Positions 9,705-18,134 of a DNA stretch of 56,938 nt are shown here, one piece after another. The DNA is from VRUE01 sp963748075. GTDB taxonomy: Bacteria > Actinomycetota > Thermoleophilia > Solirubrobacterales > 70-9. How positions within the stretch are numbered: the stretch's first letter is position 1; the number at the start of each line of letters is the position of its first letter. The notes below the pieces were generated by a model. The model saw only the letters and a list, made by a program, of their open reading frames with translations. It was not told where the DNA came from and searched no databases. The stretch spans positions 1-56,938 of the forward strand of contig CAVVHQ010000016.1 of the NCBI GenBank assembly GCA_963748075.1, in the 5' to 3' direction. Both the position numbers and the translations under genes were made by a program.

Positions 9705-9962
9705 TCAGCCGTACCGCTCCAAGTCGTATCGCCGCTGTTCCTTGCGTTTCTCGAGCCTGCCCTGGATCAGCGAGAGGACGATCACGAGGATCGCGAAGAA
9801 GCCGATCACGCCGAAGCAGAAGAAGGTGATCGTCTTGTCGGTCGTCGGCCCGGCCAGCCCGGCCCCGTTGTCGGCCAGCGCCAGCGGCGCCGCGAGCAGC
9901 AGCATCGAGAGCGCCGCGAGCAGGGCGGCGGCGATGGGGCCAAGGCGCGAAAGCTTCGGCAC
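9705..9962 (-). CDS. small membrane protein of unknown function
   Basis: An 85-residue protein with an N-terminal signal-like hydrophobic segment (LGPIAAALLAALSMLLLAAPLALA), a short extracytoplasmic stretch, a second membrane helix (FFCFGVIGFFAILVIVLSLI) and a basic tail rich in Arg and Glu (GRLEKRKEQRRYDLERYG). Small proteins of this plan are common in actinobacteria, but no family is recognised. The start is taken as the GTG at 9962, directly before the signal segment; the reading frame is open further upstream but runs into the inverted repeat at 10006-10109. It converges with the HD hydrolase. Confidence 0.7.
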   Translation of the reverse strand: MPKLSRLGPIAAALLAALSMLLLAAPLALADNGAGLAGPTTDKTITFFCFGVIGFFAILVIVLSLIQGRLEKRKEQRRYDLERYG

Positions 9963-10005
9963 GCCGGGCAATTTAGCGCAACGGGCGGTACCCCCCGACG
10001 ACGAG

Positions 10006-10109
10006 ACGGAGTCCGGGCGTCCCCCGGAGGAAACATTGGAGCCCACCCCGGTCAGAACCCTGGAGGCCGCTTCTATGCGGGTTTTCGCAGGGGGACGCCC
10101 GGACTCCGT
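10006..10109. repeat. 20-bp perfect inverted repeat with 64-nt spacer
   Basis: Arm 10006-10025 is exactly complementary to 10090-10109. It sits between two divergently transcribed genes (the small membrane protein on minus and uppP on plus), so it is upstream of both and cannot be an ordinary terminator for either. The spacer contains CCGC...GCGG, a small internal hairpin. Architecture and spacer length match the element at 8726-8840, and the arms share a GTC-GGG-G-CCCC pattern, but the spacers are not clearly alike. Confidence 0.75.
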
Positions 10110-10194
10110 TGCTGCGGGTTCGCAGGGGATGTCCATGCCCGGTCCCGTAACCGCTTCAGGATCCGCTTAGCCGCCCCCATAGGATGCCCGGCCA

Positions 10195-11037
10195 ATGTCC
10201 GAGCTAGAGGCGCTGCTGCTGGGGATCGTCCAGGGGCTCACCGAGTTCCTGCCGATCTCCTCCTCCGGCCACCTGATCCTCGTGCCGTGGCTGCAGGACT
10301 ACACGTTCCTGCTCAACCATCCCCACTTCAACAAGACCTTCGACGTCGCCCTGCACGTCGGCACGCTGGTCGCCGCGATCGGCTACTTCCGCTACGAGGT
10401 GGTCGGCCTGATCCGCGGCTTCCTCGAGGTCGTGCGGCGGCGGGCGATCGAGACGCCGGTTCAGCGGCTCTCGGTGGCGATCGCGGTCGGCACTGTCCCG
10501 GCGGCGCTGGCCGGCGGGATCGGCGCCAGCTTCTTCGAAGACACGCTGGGCGAGCCGTGGATGGTCGCCCTGCAGCTGATCTTCTTCGGCGCCCTGCTGC
10601 TCTACGCGGACCGGCTGCCGCAACGCCGCTCGCTGGAGCGCTCGACGGTCAGGGACGGCTGGTACATCGGCCTGGCCCAGGTCCTCGCCCTGGCGCCGGG
10701 GACCTCGCGCTCCGGGATAACGATCACCGCCGCCCGCTACCTGGGCCTCGACCGCGACAGCGCCGCCCGCTTCTCCTTCCTGCTGCTGATCCCGGTGGTT
10801 GCCGGCGCCGCCATCTACAAGGGGGCGAGCGCCGTGCACGAAGGCCTTCCCAGCGGCGTCGTGGGCCCGATGATCGTCGGCACCCTCGCCGCCGCGATCT
10901 CCGGCTACCTGGCGATTGCCTTCCTGCTCCGCCTCGTCCGCACCTCGTCCTACGCCCCATTTGTGTATTTCCGCTACGCGGTGGGAGTCATCGTTCTGCT
11001 CATCATCGCCACCGGGCTTCGTCCCGCAACGTTCTAG
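10195..11037 (+). CDS. uppP: undecaprenyl-diphosphatase
   Basis: UppP/BacA dephosphorylates undecaprenyl pyrophosphate to recycle the lipid carrier for peptidoglycan and other envelope polymers, and can give bacitracin resistance. The 280-residue integral membrane protein shows both family signatures: GLTEFLPISSSGHL near the N-terminus and LAPGTSRSGIT at about residues 170-180, plus about eight hydrophobic helices. The length is typical. The ATG at 10195 gives MSELEALLLGIVQG, the expected start. The upstream region carries the inverted repeat at 10006-10109. Confidence 0.96.
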   Translation: MSELEALLLGIVQGLTEFLPISSSGHLILVPWLQDYTFLLNHPHFNKTFDVALHVGTLVAAIGYFRYEVVGLIRGFLEVVRRRAIETPVQRLSVAIAVGTVPAALAGGIGASFFEDTLGEPWMVALQLIFFGALLLYADRLPQRRSLERSTVRDGWYIGLAQVLALAPGTSRSGITITAARYLGLDRDSAARFSFLLLIPVVAGAAIYKGASAVHEGLPSGVVGPMIVGTLAAAISGYLAIAFLLRLVRTSSYAPFVYFRYAVGVIVLLIIATGLRPATF

Positions 11038-11065
11038 CTTCCAAGGTCGAGCGGGGAGGTTTGGG

Positions 11066-11115
11066 GGCCGATGGGCCGAAATGTCCATCCCGGCTCCACT
11101 TTTCGGCCCGTCGGC
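11066..11115 (-). repeat. dispersed 50-bp palindromic repeat, copy A
   Basis: Read on the minus strand this 50-base block aligns without gaps to 19288-19337, identical at 40 of 50 positions. The outer 16 bases at each end are inverted repeats of each other (GGCCGATGGGCCGAAA against TTTCGGCCCGTCGGCC, one G/T mismatch). It lies 28 bases after the uppP stop. A REP-like element or a structured RNA/terminator are both possible. Confidence 0.7.
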
Positions 11116-11134
11116 CGGGGGTGCTCGAAATGCA

Positions 11135-11159
11135 AACGGCCCGGGGCAGGCGGGCCGTT
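11135..11159 (+). terminator. hairpin downstream of uppP
   Basis: Nine-base arms AACGGCCCG and CGGGCCGTT enclose a 7-base loop. The hairpin is in the 342-bp gap between uppP and the response regulator, just after the palindromic repeat. It is a plausible terminator, though no U-run follows. The remainder of the gap (11160-11379) holds no gene I can support; it contains a lower-GC segment near 11260-11340 that probably carries the regulator's promoter and leader. Confidence 0.5.
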
Positions 11160-11379
11160 CGCGACGAGAGAGGAGTCTCGTAGGGGCCTCATCTTGGTGG
11201 CGATCGGCGGGGCCGCGGTGAACATCCCGATAAGCCCGCCGCGCCCAGTTCCCGCAAATTACGCGCTTTGCCCTGTAAAAAACCCGTGAAAGCAGGGATT
11301 TCGACATCCTGGCCGCCGGGGGGACTGCATACAATGGAGTCGTCTCCAAGGCAAGGCGCCAAGGCGCACCTGTCATCCG

Positions 11380-12186
11380 ATGCGGCGCCCGCCCAACTTG
11401 AACCCACAGCAGACGATCAGGCTCGCGGTAATCGACGACGACAGCGGCTTCGTCACGGTGCTCGCAAAGCGCACCGAGGCGGCCGGCTGGCAACAGCGCA
11501 CCATTGCCAGCGCGATCCCGACCGAGGAGCTGGTGGCGATGAAGCTGAACGCGCTGCTGGTCGACCCGGCGGTGCTCGGCGACGACGCCTGGGGCTACCT
11601 GGAGCGGGTCTGCGGGATGCTGCCCGACCTGGGCGTGATCGTCTGCGCCGCTCGCTCGACCGTCGCCCAGCGGGTGCGCGGCCTGCGCCTCGGGGTCGAC
11701 GACTGGATCACCAAGCCCTGCCACCCCGAAGAGGCGATTGCCCGGATCGAAGCCGTCTCGCGCCGCCGCCGCCGCGCCCGCCCGCAGGCCGAGGCGGGCC
11801 CGGTCCTCGCCGGCGAGCTGGAGATCCGCTCCGACCGCTTCCAGGCCTTCGTCGGCGGCGTCAGCCTCGACCTGACCCGGCGCGAGTTCGAGCTGCTGCA
11901 GCTGCTCGCCGACGCCAGCGGCCAGGTGCTGGAGCGGGAGGCGATATACCAGCGGGTCTGGGGCTACGCGATGGCTCACGGCGACCGCTCGGTCGACGTC
12001 TTCATCCGCAAGCTGCGCCAGAAGCTGGAGAAGGCCTCGCCCGGCTGGGGCTACATCCACACCCATTTCGGCGTCGGCTACCGGTTCGACCCCGAGCCGG
12101 TCGCGGCGGGCGAGCTGGCGGCCGCCGAGCGCCTCCCGTCCGAGCCCGCCTCCACGCCCGCGGTCGAGCAGATCGCCGCCTCCTGA
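11380..12186 (+). CDS. OmpR/PhoB-type response regulator
   Basis: A DNA-binding response regulator of 268 residues. The receiver domain (about 13-125) keeps the acidic pocket (VIDDD), a candidate phospho-acceptor Asp (LLVDP) and the conserved Lys (ITKP), though the Thr/Ser switch region reads CAARS. The C-terminal winged helix (about 140-240) has LDLTRREFELLQLLADASG, RSVDVFIRKLRQKLE and GVGYRF. It lies directly upstream of a PHO box and pstS, so it is the obvious candidate phosphate regulator (PhoB/PhoP/RegX3 role by context). No histidine kinase gene is in the window. An Ala/Glu/Pro-rich tail of about 25 residues is unusual. Confidence 0.9.
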   Translation: MRRPPNLNPQQTIRLAVIDDDSGFVTVLAKRTEAAGWQQRTIASAIPTEELVAMKLNALLVDPAVLGDDAWGYLERVCGMLPDLGVIVCAARSTVAQRVRGLRLGVDDWITKPCHPEEAIARIEAVSRRRRRARPQAEAGPVLAGELEIRSDRFQAFVGGVSLDLTRREFELLQLLADASGQVLEREAIYQRVWGYAMAHGDRSVDVFIRKLRQKLEKASPGWGYIHTHFGVGYRFDPEPVAAGELAAAERLPSEPASTPAVEQIAAS

Positions 12187-12190
12187 GCCA

Positions 12191-12223
12191 GTTCACAACT
12201 CATTCACATCTTTTTCACATCCG
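12191..12223 (+). promoter_or_regulatory. PHO box upstream of pstS
   Basis: Three TTCAC repeats occur as GTTCAC, ATTCAC and TTTCAC starting at 12191, 12202 and 12213, exactly 11 bp apart. This is the direct-repeat arrangement bound by PhoP/PhoB-type OmpR regulators in actinobacteria. A possible -10 (GATACA, about 12225-12230) follows, and pstS starts about 100 bp downstream. It begins immediately after the regulator gene, so regulator and operator are adjacent. Confidence 0.85.
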
Positions 12224-12323
12224 CGATACAGACGGGTAACAAGCTGTCGCCAGCCCGCTGAGAGTGTGAGCACGGGCGGCCGCCCAGGTCCGCCTTTCGT
12301 GCCAAACGACAGAAGGAGTTCAT

Positions 12324-13418
12324 GTGAGTCCCTCGAGATGGTTGGCAGTCATTGCCTCCCTGGCCGTCCTCGCGGTCGGCGTCGCCGCCTGCGGCGGCAG
12401 CGACAGCGGTGGTTCGTCTGGCGAGCTCTCCGGGCAGATCGCGGGCGCCGGCTCCAGCGCCCAGGAGGCCGCCCAGGAAGCGTGGATCGCGAACTTCGAG
12501 AGCGAAAACGAAAACGCGACGATCTCCTATGACCCGGTCGGCTCGGGTGGAGGCCGCGAGCAGTTCGTCGCCGGCGGCACCGCCTACGGCGGCACCGACG
12601 CGGCGCTGGAGGAAGAAGAAGGCGAGCTTCAGGGCGCGATCGATCGCTGCAAGCCGGGCAAGCTGATCGAGATCCCGGACTACATCTCGCCGATCGCGGT
12701 CGTCTACAACTTGAAGGGCATCGAATCGCTGCAACTCGACCCGGAAACGCTGGCGAAGATCTTCAACCAGGAAATCACCAGCTGGGACGACGCGGCGATC
12801 GCCGATGACAACCCCGGCGTCGAACTGCCGAGCACGCGCATCACGCCGGTCAACCGCTCCGACGAGTCCGGGACGACCGAGAACTTCGTCGACTACCTGT
12901 TCAAGGTCGCTCCGAAGATCTGGACCTACCCGGTCGACGGCAACTGGCCGGTGAAGGGCGGCGAGGCCGCGCAGGGCACCTCGGGCGTGGTCGAGGCGGT
13001 CAACGCCGGCGAAGGCGCGATCGGCTACGCCGACGAGAGCCAGGCCGGCGAACTCGGGATCGCGACGATCAAGGTCGGCAGCGAATACGTCGAACCGAGC
13101 GCCGAAGCCGCGGCGAAGATCCTCGAGGAGTCGCCCGAAGACAAGGAACTGAGCAAGAGCCCGTACATGTTCCCGTTCGAGCTCGACCGCAAGACCGAAG
13201 CGTCGGGGACCTACCCGATCGTGCTCACCTCCTACCTGCTGGCGTGCACGAAGTACGGCTCCTCCGACGAAGCCGCGCTGGTCAAGGGCTATCTCGAATA
13301 CGTGATCAGCCCCGAAGGCCAGGAAGCGGCGCAGGAAAACGCCGGCTCCGCGCCGCTCTCCGAAGCGCTGCGCGAACAGATCATGCCCGCCGTAGAAGCG
13401 ATCGAAACCGGCTCCTAG
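12324..13418 (+). CDS. pstS: phosphate ABC transporter substrate-binding lipoprotein
   Basis: PstS captures phosphate outside the membrane and delivers it to PstCAB. The 364-residue product has a signal peptide with lipobox VGVAACGG, the phosphate-site loop AGAGSSAQEAAQEAW, and the later motifs NRSDESGTTENF and GTSGVVEAV that coordinate phosphate. The GTG start at 12324 is chosen because AAGGAG lies about 5 bases upstream; an overlapping ATG at 12322 is followed at once by a stop. It uses GAA glutamate codons much more than most neighbours, as may fit a highly expressed protein. It is preceded by a PHO box and followed by a strong hairpin. Confidence 0.97.
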   Translation: MSPSRWLAVIASLAVLAVGVAACGGSDSGGSSGELSGQIAGAGSSAQEAAQEAWIANFESENENATISYDPVGSGGGREQFVAGGTAYGGTDAALEEEEGELQGAIDRCKPGKLIEIPDYISPIAVVYNLKGIESLQLDPETLAKIFNQEITSWDDAAIADDNPGVELPSTRITPVNRSDESGTTENFVDYLFKVAPKIWTYPVDGNWPVKGGEAAQGTSGVVEAVNAGEGAIGYADESQAGELGIATIKVGSEYVEPSAEAAAKILEESPEDKELSKSPYMFPFELDRKTEASGTYPIVLTSYLLACTKYGSSDEAALVKGYLEYVISPEGQEAAQENAGSAPLSEALREQIMPAVEAIETGS

Positions 13419-13440
13419 GCAGGCAGCTTGGAGCTGACGC

Positions 13441-13483
13441 GAACACAGGGGCCCCGCCGCGCGCGGCGGGGCCCCCTGTGTTC
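13441..13483 (+). terminator. strong intercistronic hairpin between pstS and pstC
   Basis: GAACACAGGGGCCCC... folds against ...GGGGCCCCCTGTGTTC, giving a nearly perfect stem of about 19 bp with a 4-base loop and one bulged C. It lies between pstS and pstC in an otherwise compact operon. A partial terminator or 3' stabiliser that gives more PstS than PstCAB is the likely role. Confidence 0.8.
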
Positions 13484-13499
13484 TGCGGGGGGCTGAGCC

Positions 13500-14456
13500 G
13501 TGGAGGTGCGAGCCGACACCACGACCAACGCCGGCCAGCTCCTCGCCAGCGCTTCGGGCGGCAGGCGCCGCTGGGGCGACCGGATCTTCTCCAACACCGC
13601 GACGGCAGCCGCGGTCAGCATCCTCGCGCTGCTCGCCGGGGTCGCGGGCTTCCTGCTCGTCGAGGCGATGCCGGCGATCACCGCCGGCTCGGCCAGGCTG
13701 CCCGGTGACAAGAGCCTGGTCGACTACATCGCCCCGCTCGCCTTCGGCACCGTCCTGGCGGCGACGATCGCGGTCCTGATCGCCGTCCCGCTCGCCGTCG
13801 CGGTGGCGCTGTTCATCAGCCACATCGCGCCGCGCCGGATCGTGCTCGCGCTCGGTTACATGGTCGATCTGCTCGCCGCCGTGCCCAGCATCGTCTACGG
13901 CCTCTGGGGGATCTTCGTGCTCGGTCCCGCGGCGGTCCCGGTGCTGGAATGGCTCGAAGCCAAGCTCGGCTTCATCCCGCTGTTCGAAGGCCCGGCTTCC
14001 TCGACCGGGCGCACGATGCTCGTCGTCGGCCTGGTGCTGGCGGTGATGATCCTGCCGATCGTCTCCGCGGTCGCCCGCGAGGTCTTCTCGCAGACGCCCC
14101 GACCGTTGCAGGAAGGGGCGCTGGCGCTCGGCGCGACCCGCTGGGAGATGATCCGGATGACCGTGCTGCCGTTCGGCAAGTCCTCGATCATCAGCGGGGC
14201 GATGCTGGGCCTCGGCAGGGCGCTCGGCGAGACGATGGCGGTGGCGATCATCCTCTCGGTCTCGGGCATCGTCACCTTCAACCTGATCAGCCAGGCGAAC
14301 CCGTCGACGGTCGCCGCCAACATCGCGCTCGACTTCCCGGAGTCCTCGGGGCTGGCGGTCAACACGCTGATCGCCTCCGGTCTCGTCCTCTTTGCGATCA
14401 CCCTCGTGACCAACCTCGTGGCGCGCGCGATCATCGCCCGCCAGAACATCCAGTAG
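13500..14456 (+). CDS. pstC: phosphate ABC transporter permease PstC
   Basis: A 318-residue inner-membrane permease with about six helices. The ABC permease EAA-type loop is visible as QEGALALGATRWEMIRMTVLP followed by GAMLGLGRALGETMAVAII, typical of PstC. It forms the channel with PstA. The GTG start at 13500 lies just after the intercistronic hairpin, and the stop is immediately followed by the pstA ATG. The N-terminal 25 residues are hydrophilic and precede the first helix. Confidence 0.96.
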   Translation: MEVRADTTTNAGQLLASASGGRRRWGDRIFSNTATAAAVSILALLAGVAGFLLVEAMPAITAGSARLPGDKSLVDYIAPLAFGTVLAATIAVLIAVPLAVAVALFISHIAPRRIVLALGYMVDLLAAVPSIVYGLWGIFVLGPAAVPVLEWLEAKLGFIPLFEGPASSTGRTMLVVGLVLAVMILPIVSAVAREVFSQTPRPLQEGALALGATRWEMIRMTVLPFGKSSIISGAMLGLGRALGETMAVAIILSVSGIVTFNLISQANPSTVAANIALDFPESSGLAVNTLIASGLVLFAITLVTNLVARAIIARQNIQ

Positions 14457-15521
14457 ATGCAGGCGCCCGCGGACAAGACCCCGCCGCTCAGGGCCGCCGC
14501 GCTGGGCGGCGGCGTGCTGCCCGACTGGGCGCCCTACGGCGTCGTCGCCGGCTCGGTGCTGTTCGTCGCGGCGCTGCTGCTCGCCACGGGGACGTTCAGC
14601 GTGGCGCTGCTGCTGGTCGCGGCGACGGTCGTCTCCTGCCTGGCGATCTACCTATGGTCGCGCGCGGTGGAGAACCGCCGCCGTGCCTTCGACCGGTTGG
14701 TGACGTTCGCGATCATCGCCGCCTTCGCCCTCGCTCTCGTCCCGCTTCTCTCGTTGCTGTTCGAGGTCGCGAAGCGCGGGCTGCCCGGCCTCGACTGGGA
14801 ATTCCTCACCGGGTCGCCGCGCGGGATAGTCGGCGGTGGCGGCGCCGCCCACGCGATCGTCGGAACGCTGGTGATCACCGGCGTCGCCGCGGCGATCTCG
14901 GTCCCGATCGGGATCTTGGCGGCGATCTACCTGACCGAGTACGGCTCTGGCCGGCTGCGCAAGGCGCTCACCTTCTTCGTCGACGTGATGACCGGCATCC
15001 CGTCGATCGTCGCCGGGCTGTTCGCCTTCGCCCTCTTCGCGATCTTCTTCGGGCCGGGCATCCGCCTTGGGGTGATGGGCTCGGTGGCGCTCTCGGTGCT
15101 GATGATCCCGATCGTGATCCGCTCCTCGGAGGAGGTGCTGAAGATCGTCCCGAACCAGCTGCGCGAAGCCTCCTATGCGCTGGGCGCGCCGAAGTGGAAG
15201 ACGATCGTCAAGATCGTCCTGCCGACCGCCTTCGCCGGCCTGGTCACCGGCGTGATGATCGCGGTCGCCCGGATCGTCGGCGAGACCGCGCCGCTGCTGG
15301 TCACCACGGGGATCGTCGACACGATCAACACCGACCCCTTCGAAGGCCGCATGCAGAACCTCGCGGTCTACGCCTACAGCGAGTACCGGACTCCCGGGGT
15401 GATGAAGGAAGCGTCCTACGACCGGGCCTGGGCGGCGGCGTTGACCCTGATCGCTATCGTGATGCTGCTCAACCTCGTGGCCCGCCTGATCTACCGCCGC
15501 TACAGAACCGAGATCAGATAA
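14457..15521 (+). CDS. pstA: phosphate ABC transporter permease PstA
   Basis: A 354-residue permease partner of PstC. It has the EAA-type loop REASYALGAPKWKTIVKIVLP and the conserved GVMIAVARIVGETAPLL segment. It is longer than the usual PstA of about 290 residues because of two extra N-terminal helices (about residues 25-75), before the core domain that begins near the FDRLV segment. The start codon abuts the pstC stop with no gap, indicating translational coupling. No frameshift is seen. Confidence 0.95.
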   Translation: MQAPADKTPPLRAAALGGGVLPDWAPYGVVAGSVLFVAALLLATGTFSVALLLVAATVVSCLAIYLWSRAVENRRRAFDRLVTFAIIAAFALALVPLLSLLFEVAKRGLPGLDWEFLTGSPRGIVGGGGAAHAIVGTLVITGVAAAISVPIGILAAIYLTEYGSGRLRKALTFFVDVMTGIPSIVAGLFAFALFAIFFGPGIRLGVMGSVALSVLMIPIVIRSSEEVLKIVPNQLREASYALGAPKWKTIVKIVLPTAFAGLVTGVMIAVARIVGETAPLLVTTGIVDTINTDPFEGRMQNLAVYAYSEYRTPGVMKEASYDRAWAAALTLIAIVMLLNLVARLIYRRYRTEIR

Positions 15522-15548
15522 CCAGTGGAGATAAGGAGACGACGATCG

Positions 15549-16442
15549 ATGCAGGGGGCCGCTGGCACGACCGGAGCTGAGGCCGAAATGGCCCGTGCGG
15601 AGGTGCGGGAGCCGGCGCCCCAGGCCATGCCCGAGGCGGCGCCCAAGGCCGCCACCCGCCGCCGCGCGAAGACGATCGAGACGCGTGACGTCAATCTCTA
15701 CTACGGGGACTTCCACGCGGTCGAGAACGCGACCGTGACGATCGAGCCGAACAAGGTGACGGCGCTGATCGGCTCCTCGGGCTGCGGCAAGACGACCTTC
15801 CTGCGCGCGCTCAACCGCATGCACGAGCTGACGCCCGGCGCCCGGGTCGAGGGCGGGATCACCCTCGACGGGCAGGACATCTACGCCCCGGGAATCGATC
15901 CGGTGCAGGTGCGGCGCCTGGTCGGGATGGTCTTCCAGGCGCCCAACCCGTTCCCGACGATGTCGGTCTACGAGAACGTCGCCGCCGGCCTCACCCTCAA
16001 CGCCGGCCGGGTGAAGAAGTCCAAGAAGGACGAGGTCGTCGAGCGCTCGCTGCGCGGCGCGCACCTCTGGAACGAGGTCAAGGACCGCCTCGACCGGCCG
16101 GGCTCGGGCCTCTCCGGCGGCCAGCAGCAGCGCCTCTGCATTGCCCGCGCGATCGCGGTCGAACCGGAGGTGCTGCTGATGGACGAGCCCTGCTCGGCGC
16201 TCGACCCGGTCGCGACGCTGGCGATCGAGGACCTGATTCGCGAGCTGAAGAACCGCTTCACGATCGTCATCGTCACCCACAACATGCAGCAGGCGGCGCG
16301 GGCCAGCGATGTCACCGCCTTCTTCAACCTGGAGGAAACCGGCCAGCCCGGCCGCCTGGTCGAGATCGGGCCGACCGAGACGATCTTCACCAGCCCGACG
16401 GAGAAGGCGACCGAGGACTACGTAAGTGGGCGATTCGGCTGA
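15549..16442 (+). CDS. pstB: phosphate ABC transporter ATP-binding protein
   Basis: PstB energises phosphate uptake. It has Walker A GSSGCGKTT, the Q-loop region MVFQAPNPFPTMSVYENV, which is diagnostic of PstB, signature LSGGQQQRLCIARAI, Walker B VLLMDEPCSALDP and the switch His in VTHNMQQA. The ATG at 15549 has AAGGAG about 10 bases upstream. This start gives an Ala/Glu-rich leader of about 40 residues before the ATPase core, longer than usual, and a later start cannot be excluded. The stop overlaps the phoU ATG (TGATG). Confidence 0.97.
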   Translation: MQGAAGTTGAEAEMARAEVREPAPQAMPEAAPKAATRRRAKTIETRDVNLYYGDFHAVENATVTIEPNKVTALIGSSGCGKTTFLRALNRMHELTPGARVEGGITLDGQDIYAPGIDPVQVRRLVGMVFQAPNPFPTMSVYENVAAGLTLNAGRVKKSKKDEVVERSLRGAHLWNEVKDRLDRPGSGLSGGQQQRLCIARAIAVEPEVLLMDEPCSALDPVATLAIEDLIRELKNRFTIVIVTHNMQQAARASDVTAFFNLEETGQPGRLVEIGPTETIFTSPTEKATEDYVSGRFG

Positions 16443-17131
16443 TGCCGGAAGTCGTACGGATCGAGTACCAGGAGGAGCTGGAGCGTCTCGAGGCGAGCGG
16501 CCTCGGCGGACTCGACCTGGTCAGCGCCGCCCTGGGGCGCACCCTGGAGGCGGTCGAGCACCAGGACGTCGAGCTGGCGCAGCTCGTGATCGCCGACGAC
16601 GATCGCATCGATGGCCGCTACCTGGAGGTGCACCAGGGCCTGATCACGCTGCTAGCCACGCAGTCGCCGGTGGCGACCGACCTGCGCCTGATCTCCGCCC
16701 TGCTGCACGTGCTGAAGAACGTCGAGCGGATGGGCGACCAGTGCGTGAACATCTGCAAGCTGATCCCGCTGACCGGCAACGAGCCGCCGGCCGACGAGGA
16801 GATGCTGCGGCTGATCCTCACCATGGGCCGCCAGGCTCGCACCCTGATCAGCCAGTCGAAGCGGTCATTCGAGGAGCGCAACGTGGATATGGCGCGCGAC
16901 CTGGTGCGGCAAGACGACGTCGTCGACAACCTCAACCGCGAGTGCTTCGGCCTGGCGCTGGAGATCGGCGACGACCCCGACTGCCGCGAGTGGGCGATGA
17001 CGATGCTGCTCGCGGCGCGGGCGATCGAGCGGATCGGGGACAACGCGGTCGACATCGGCGAGCAGGTCGCCTTCGTCGTCACCGGGCTGTTCCGCGAGTT
17101 CGAGGACGCCTCGCACCCCAACGGCCAGTAG
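16442..17131 (+). CDS. phoU: phosphate signalling protein PhoU
   Basis: A 229-residue all-helical PhoU protein with the two repeated metal-binding-type motifs (ISALLHVLKNVERMGDQCVN and LLAARAIERIGDNAVDIGEQ). PhoU links Pst transport to the regulator and represses the Pho response under phosphate sufficiency. Its gene overlaps pstB by one base and ends the pst operon. About 50 bases separate it from ppx, so read-through into the polyphosphate genes is plausible. Confidence 0.96.
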   Translation: MPEVVRIEYQEELERLEASGLGGLDLVSAALGRTLEAVEHQDVELAQLVIADDDRIDGRYLEVHQGLITLLATQSPVATDLRLISALLHVLKNVERMGDQCVNICKLIPLTGNEPPADEEMLRLILTMGRQARTLISQSKRSFEERNVDMARDLVRQDDVVDNLNRECFGLALEIGDDPDCREWAMTMLLAARAIERIGDNAVDIGEQVAFVVTGLFREFEDASHPNGQ

Positions 17132-17180
17132 GGCGGGTGGAGATCCGGGGCGTCTGGGATCATTCAGGAAGAGTCTCGCG

Positions 17181-18089
17181 ATGCTCTGCGCCGCAATAGA
17201 TATCGGGTCCAACACCACCAGAGTGCTCGTCGCCGAGCCCGTGGAGGGCCAGCTGAAGAAGGTGATGGAGCAGCGGGCCTACACGCGGATCGGCAAGGGT
17301 CTCGACGAGGACGGGGCGATCCCGGCCGAGAAGGCCGCGGAGGTGGCCGAGGTGGTCGCCACCCAGGTGCGGCTGGCGCAGGAGCTGGGGGCGGAGCCGA
17401 TCCGCTCGGTGGCGACCGCGGCGGTGCGCGAAGCCCCCAACGGCGAGCAGGTCGCCGCGGCGATCGGCGAGGCCTCCGGCGTCCCGGTCGAGATCCTCGG
17501 CGACGAGGAGGAGGGGCGGCTCTCTTTCATCGGCGCCACCAAGACGCTCGGCCATCCGGTCCAGGGCAAGGTCGCGGTGGTCGACGTCGGCGGCGGCTCG
17601 ACCGAGGTGATCCTCGGCAGGGTGCCGGGGGGCGTCGAGGAGGTCCGCTCCTGGCGGGTCGGATCCGGGGCGCTGGCCGACGAGCTGATCGCCTCCGACC
17701 CTCCCTCGGCGGCCGAGATCCGCAAGGTCCGCGACCGGATCGACGACATCTTCGCCGGCGTCGAGATCGAGCACCCCTCGCAGGCGGTCGCGGTCGGCGG
17801 CAGCGCCACCTCGCTGCGACGCCTGGTCGGGGCGGTGCTCGAGTACGAGACGCTGGAGCGGGGGATCCGCGTGCTCGCCGGAGATCCCGCCGCCGAGGTC
17901 GCCCGGCGCTTCGAGCTGGACCCCGAACGGGTCCGCATCCTCGCGACCGGGGTGCTGCTGCTGGAGAAGGTCTCGGAGCTGCTCGGGCAGCCGCTGCAGA
18001 TCGGCAAGGGGGGACTGCGCGAGGGCGTCGTGCTCGACCTGCTCAACGGCAGCGCCAACGGCTCCTCGCCGGCCCGCCTCGCCGCCTAG
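17181..18089 (+). CDS. ppx: Ppx/GppA family exopolyphosphatase
   Basis: A 302-residue ASKHA-fold phosphatase that removes terminal phosphate from polyphosphate or hydrolyses pppGpp. Family motifs are AAIDIGSNTTRVLV at the N-terminus, SVATAAVREAPNG, ILGDEEEGRLSFIGA, VVDVGGGSTEVIL and AVGGSATSL. It is the short, single-module form without the C-terminal HD domain of longer exopolyphosphatases. It lies between phoU and CHAD genes, which supports polyphosphate as substrate. The ATG at 17181 is close to GAAGAG. Confidence 0.93.
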   Translation: MLCAAIDIGSNTTRVLVAEPVEGQLKKVMEQRAYTRIGKGLDEDGAIPAEKAAEVAEVVATQVRLAQELGAEPIRSVATAAVREAPNGEQVAAAIGEASGVPVEILGDEEEGRLSFIGATKTLGHPVQGKVAVVDVGGGSTEVILGRVPGGVEEVRSWRVGSGALADELIASDPPSAAEIRKVRDRIDDIFAGVEIEHPSQAVAVGGSATSLRRLVGAVLEYETLERGIRVLAGDPAAEVARRFELDPERVRILATGVLLLEKVSELLGQPLQIGKGGLREGVVLDLLNGSANGSSPARLAA

Positions 18090-18134
18090 AGCCGCCTGGT
18101 CAAGACGGCGCCGCTCGACTAGCCTGCGCGCATT

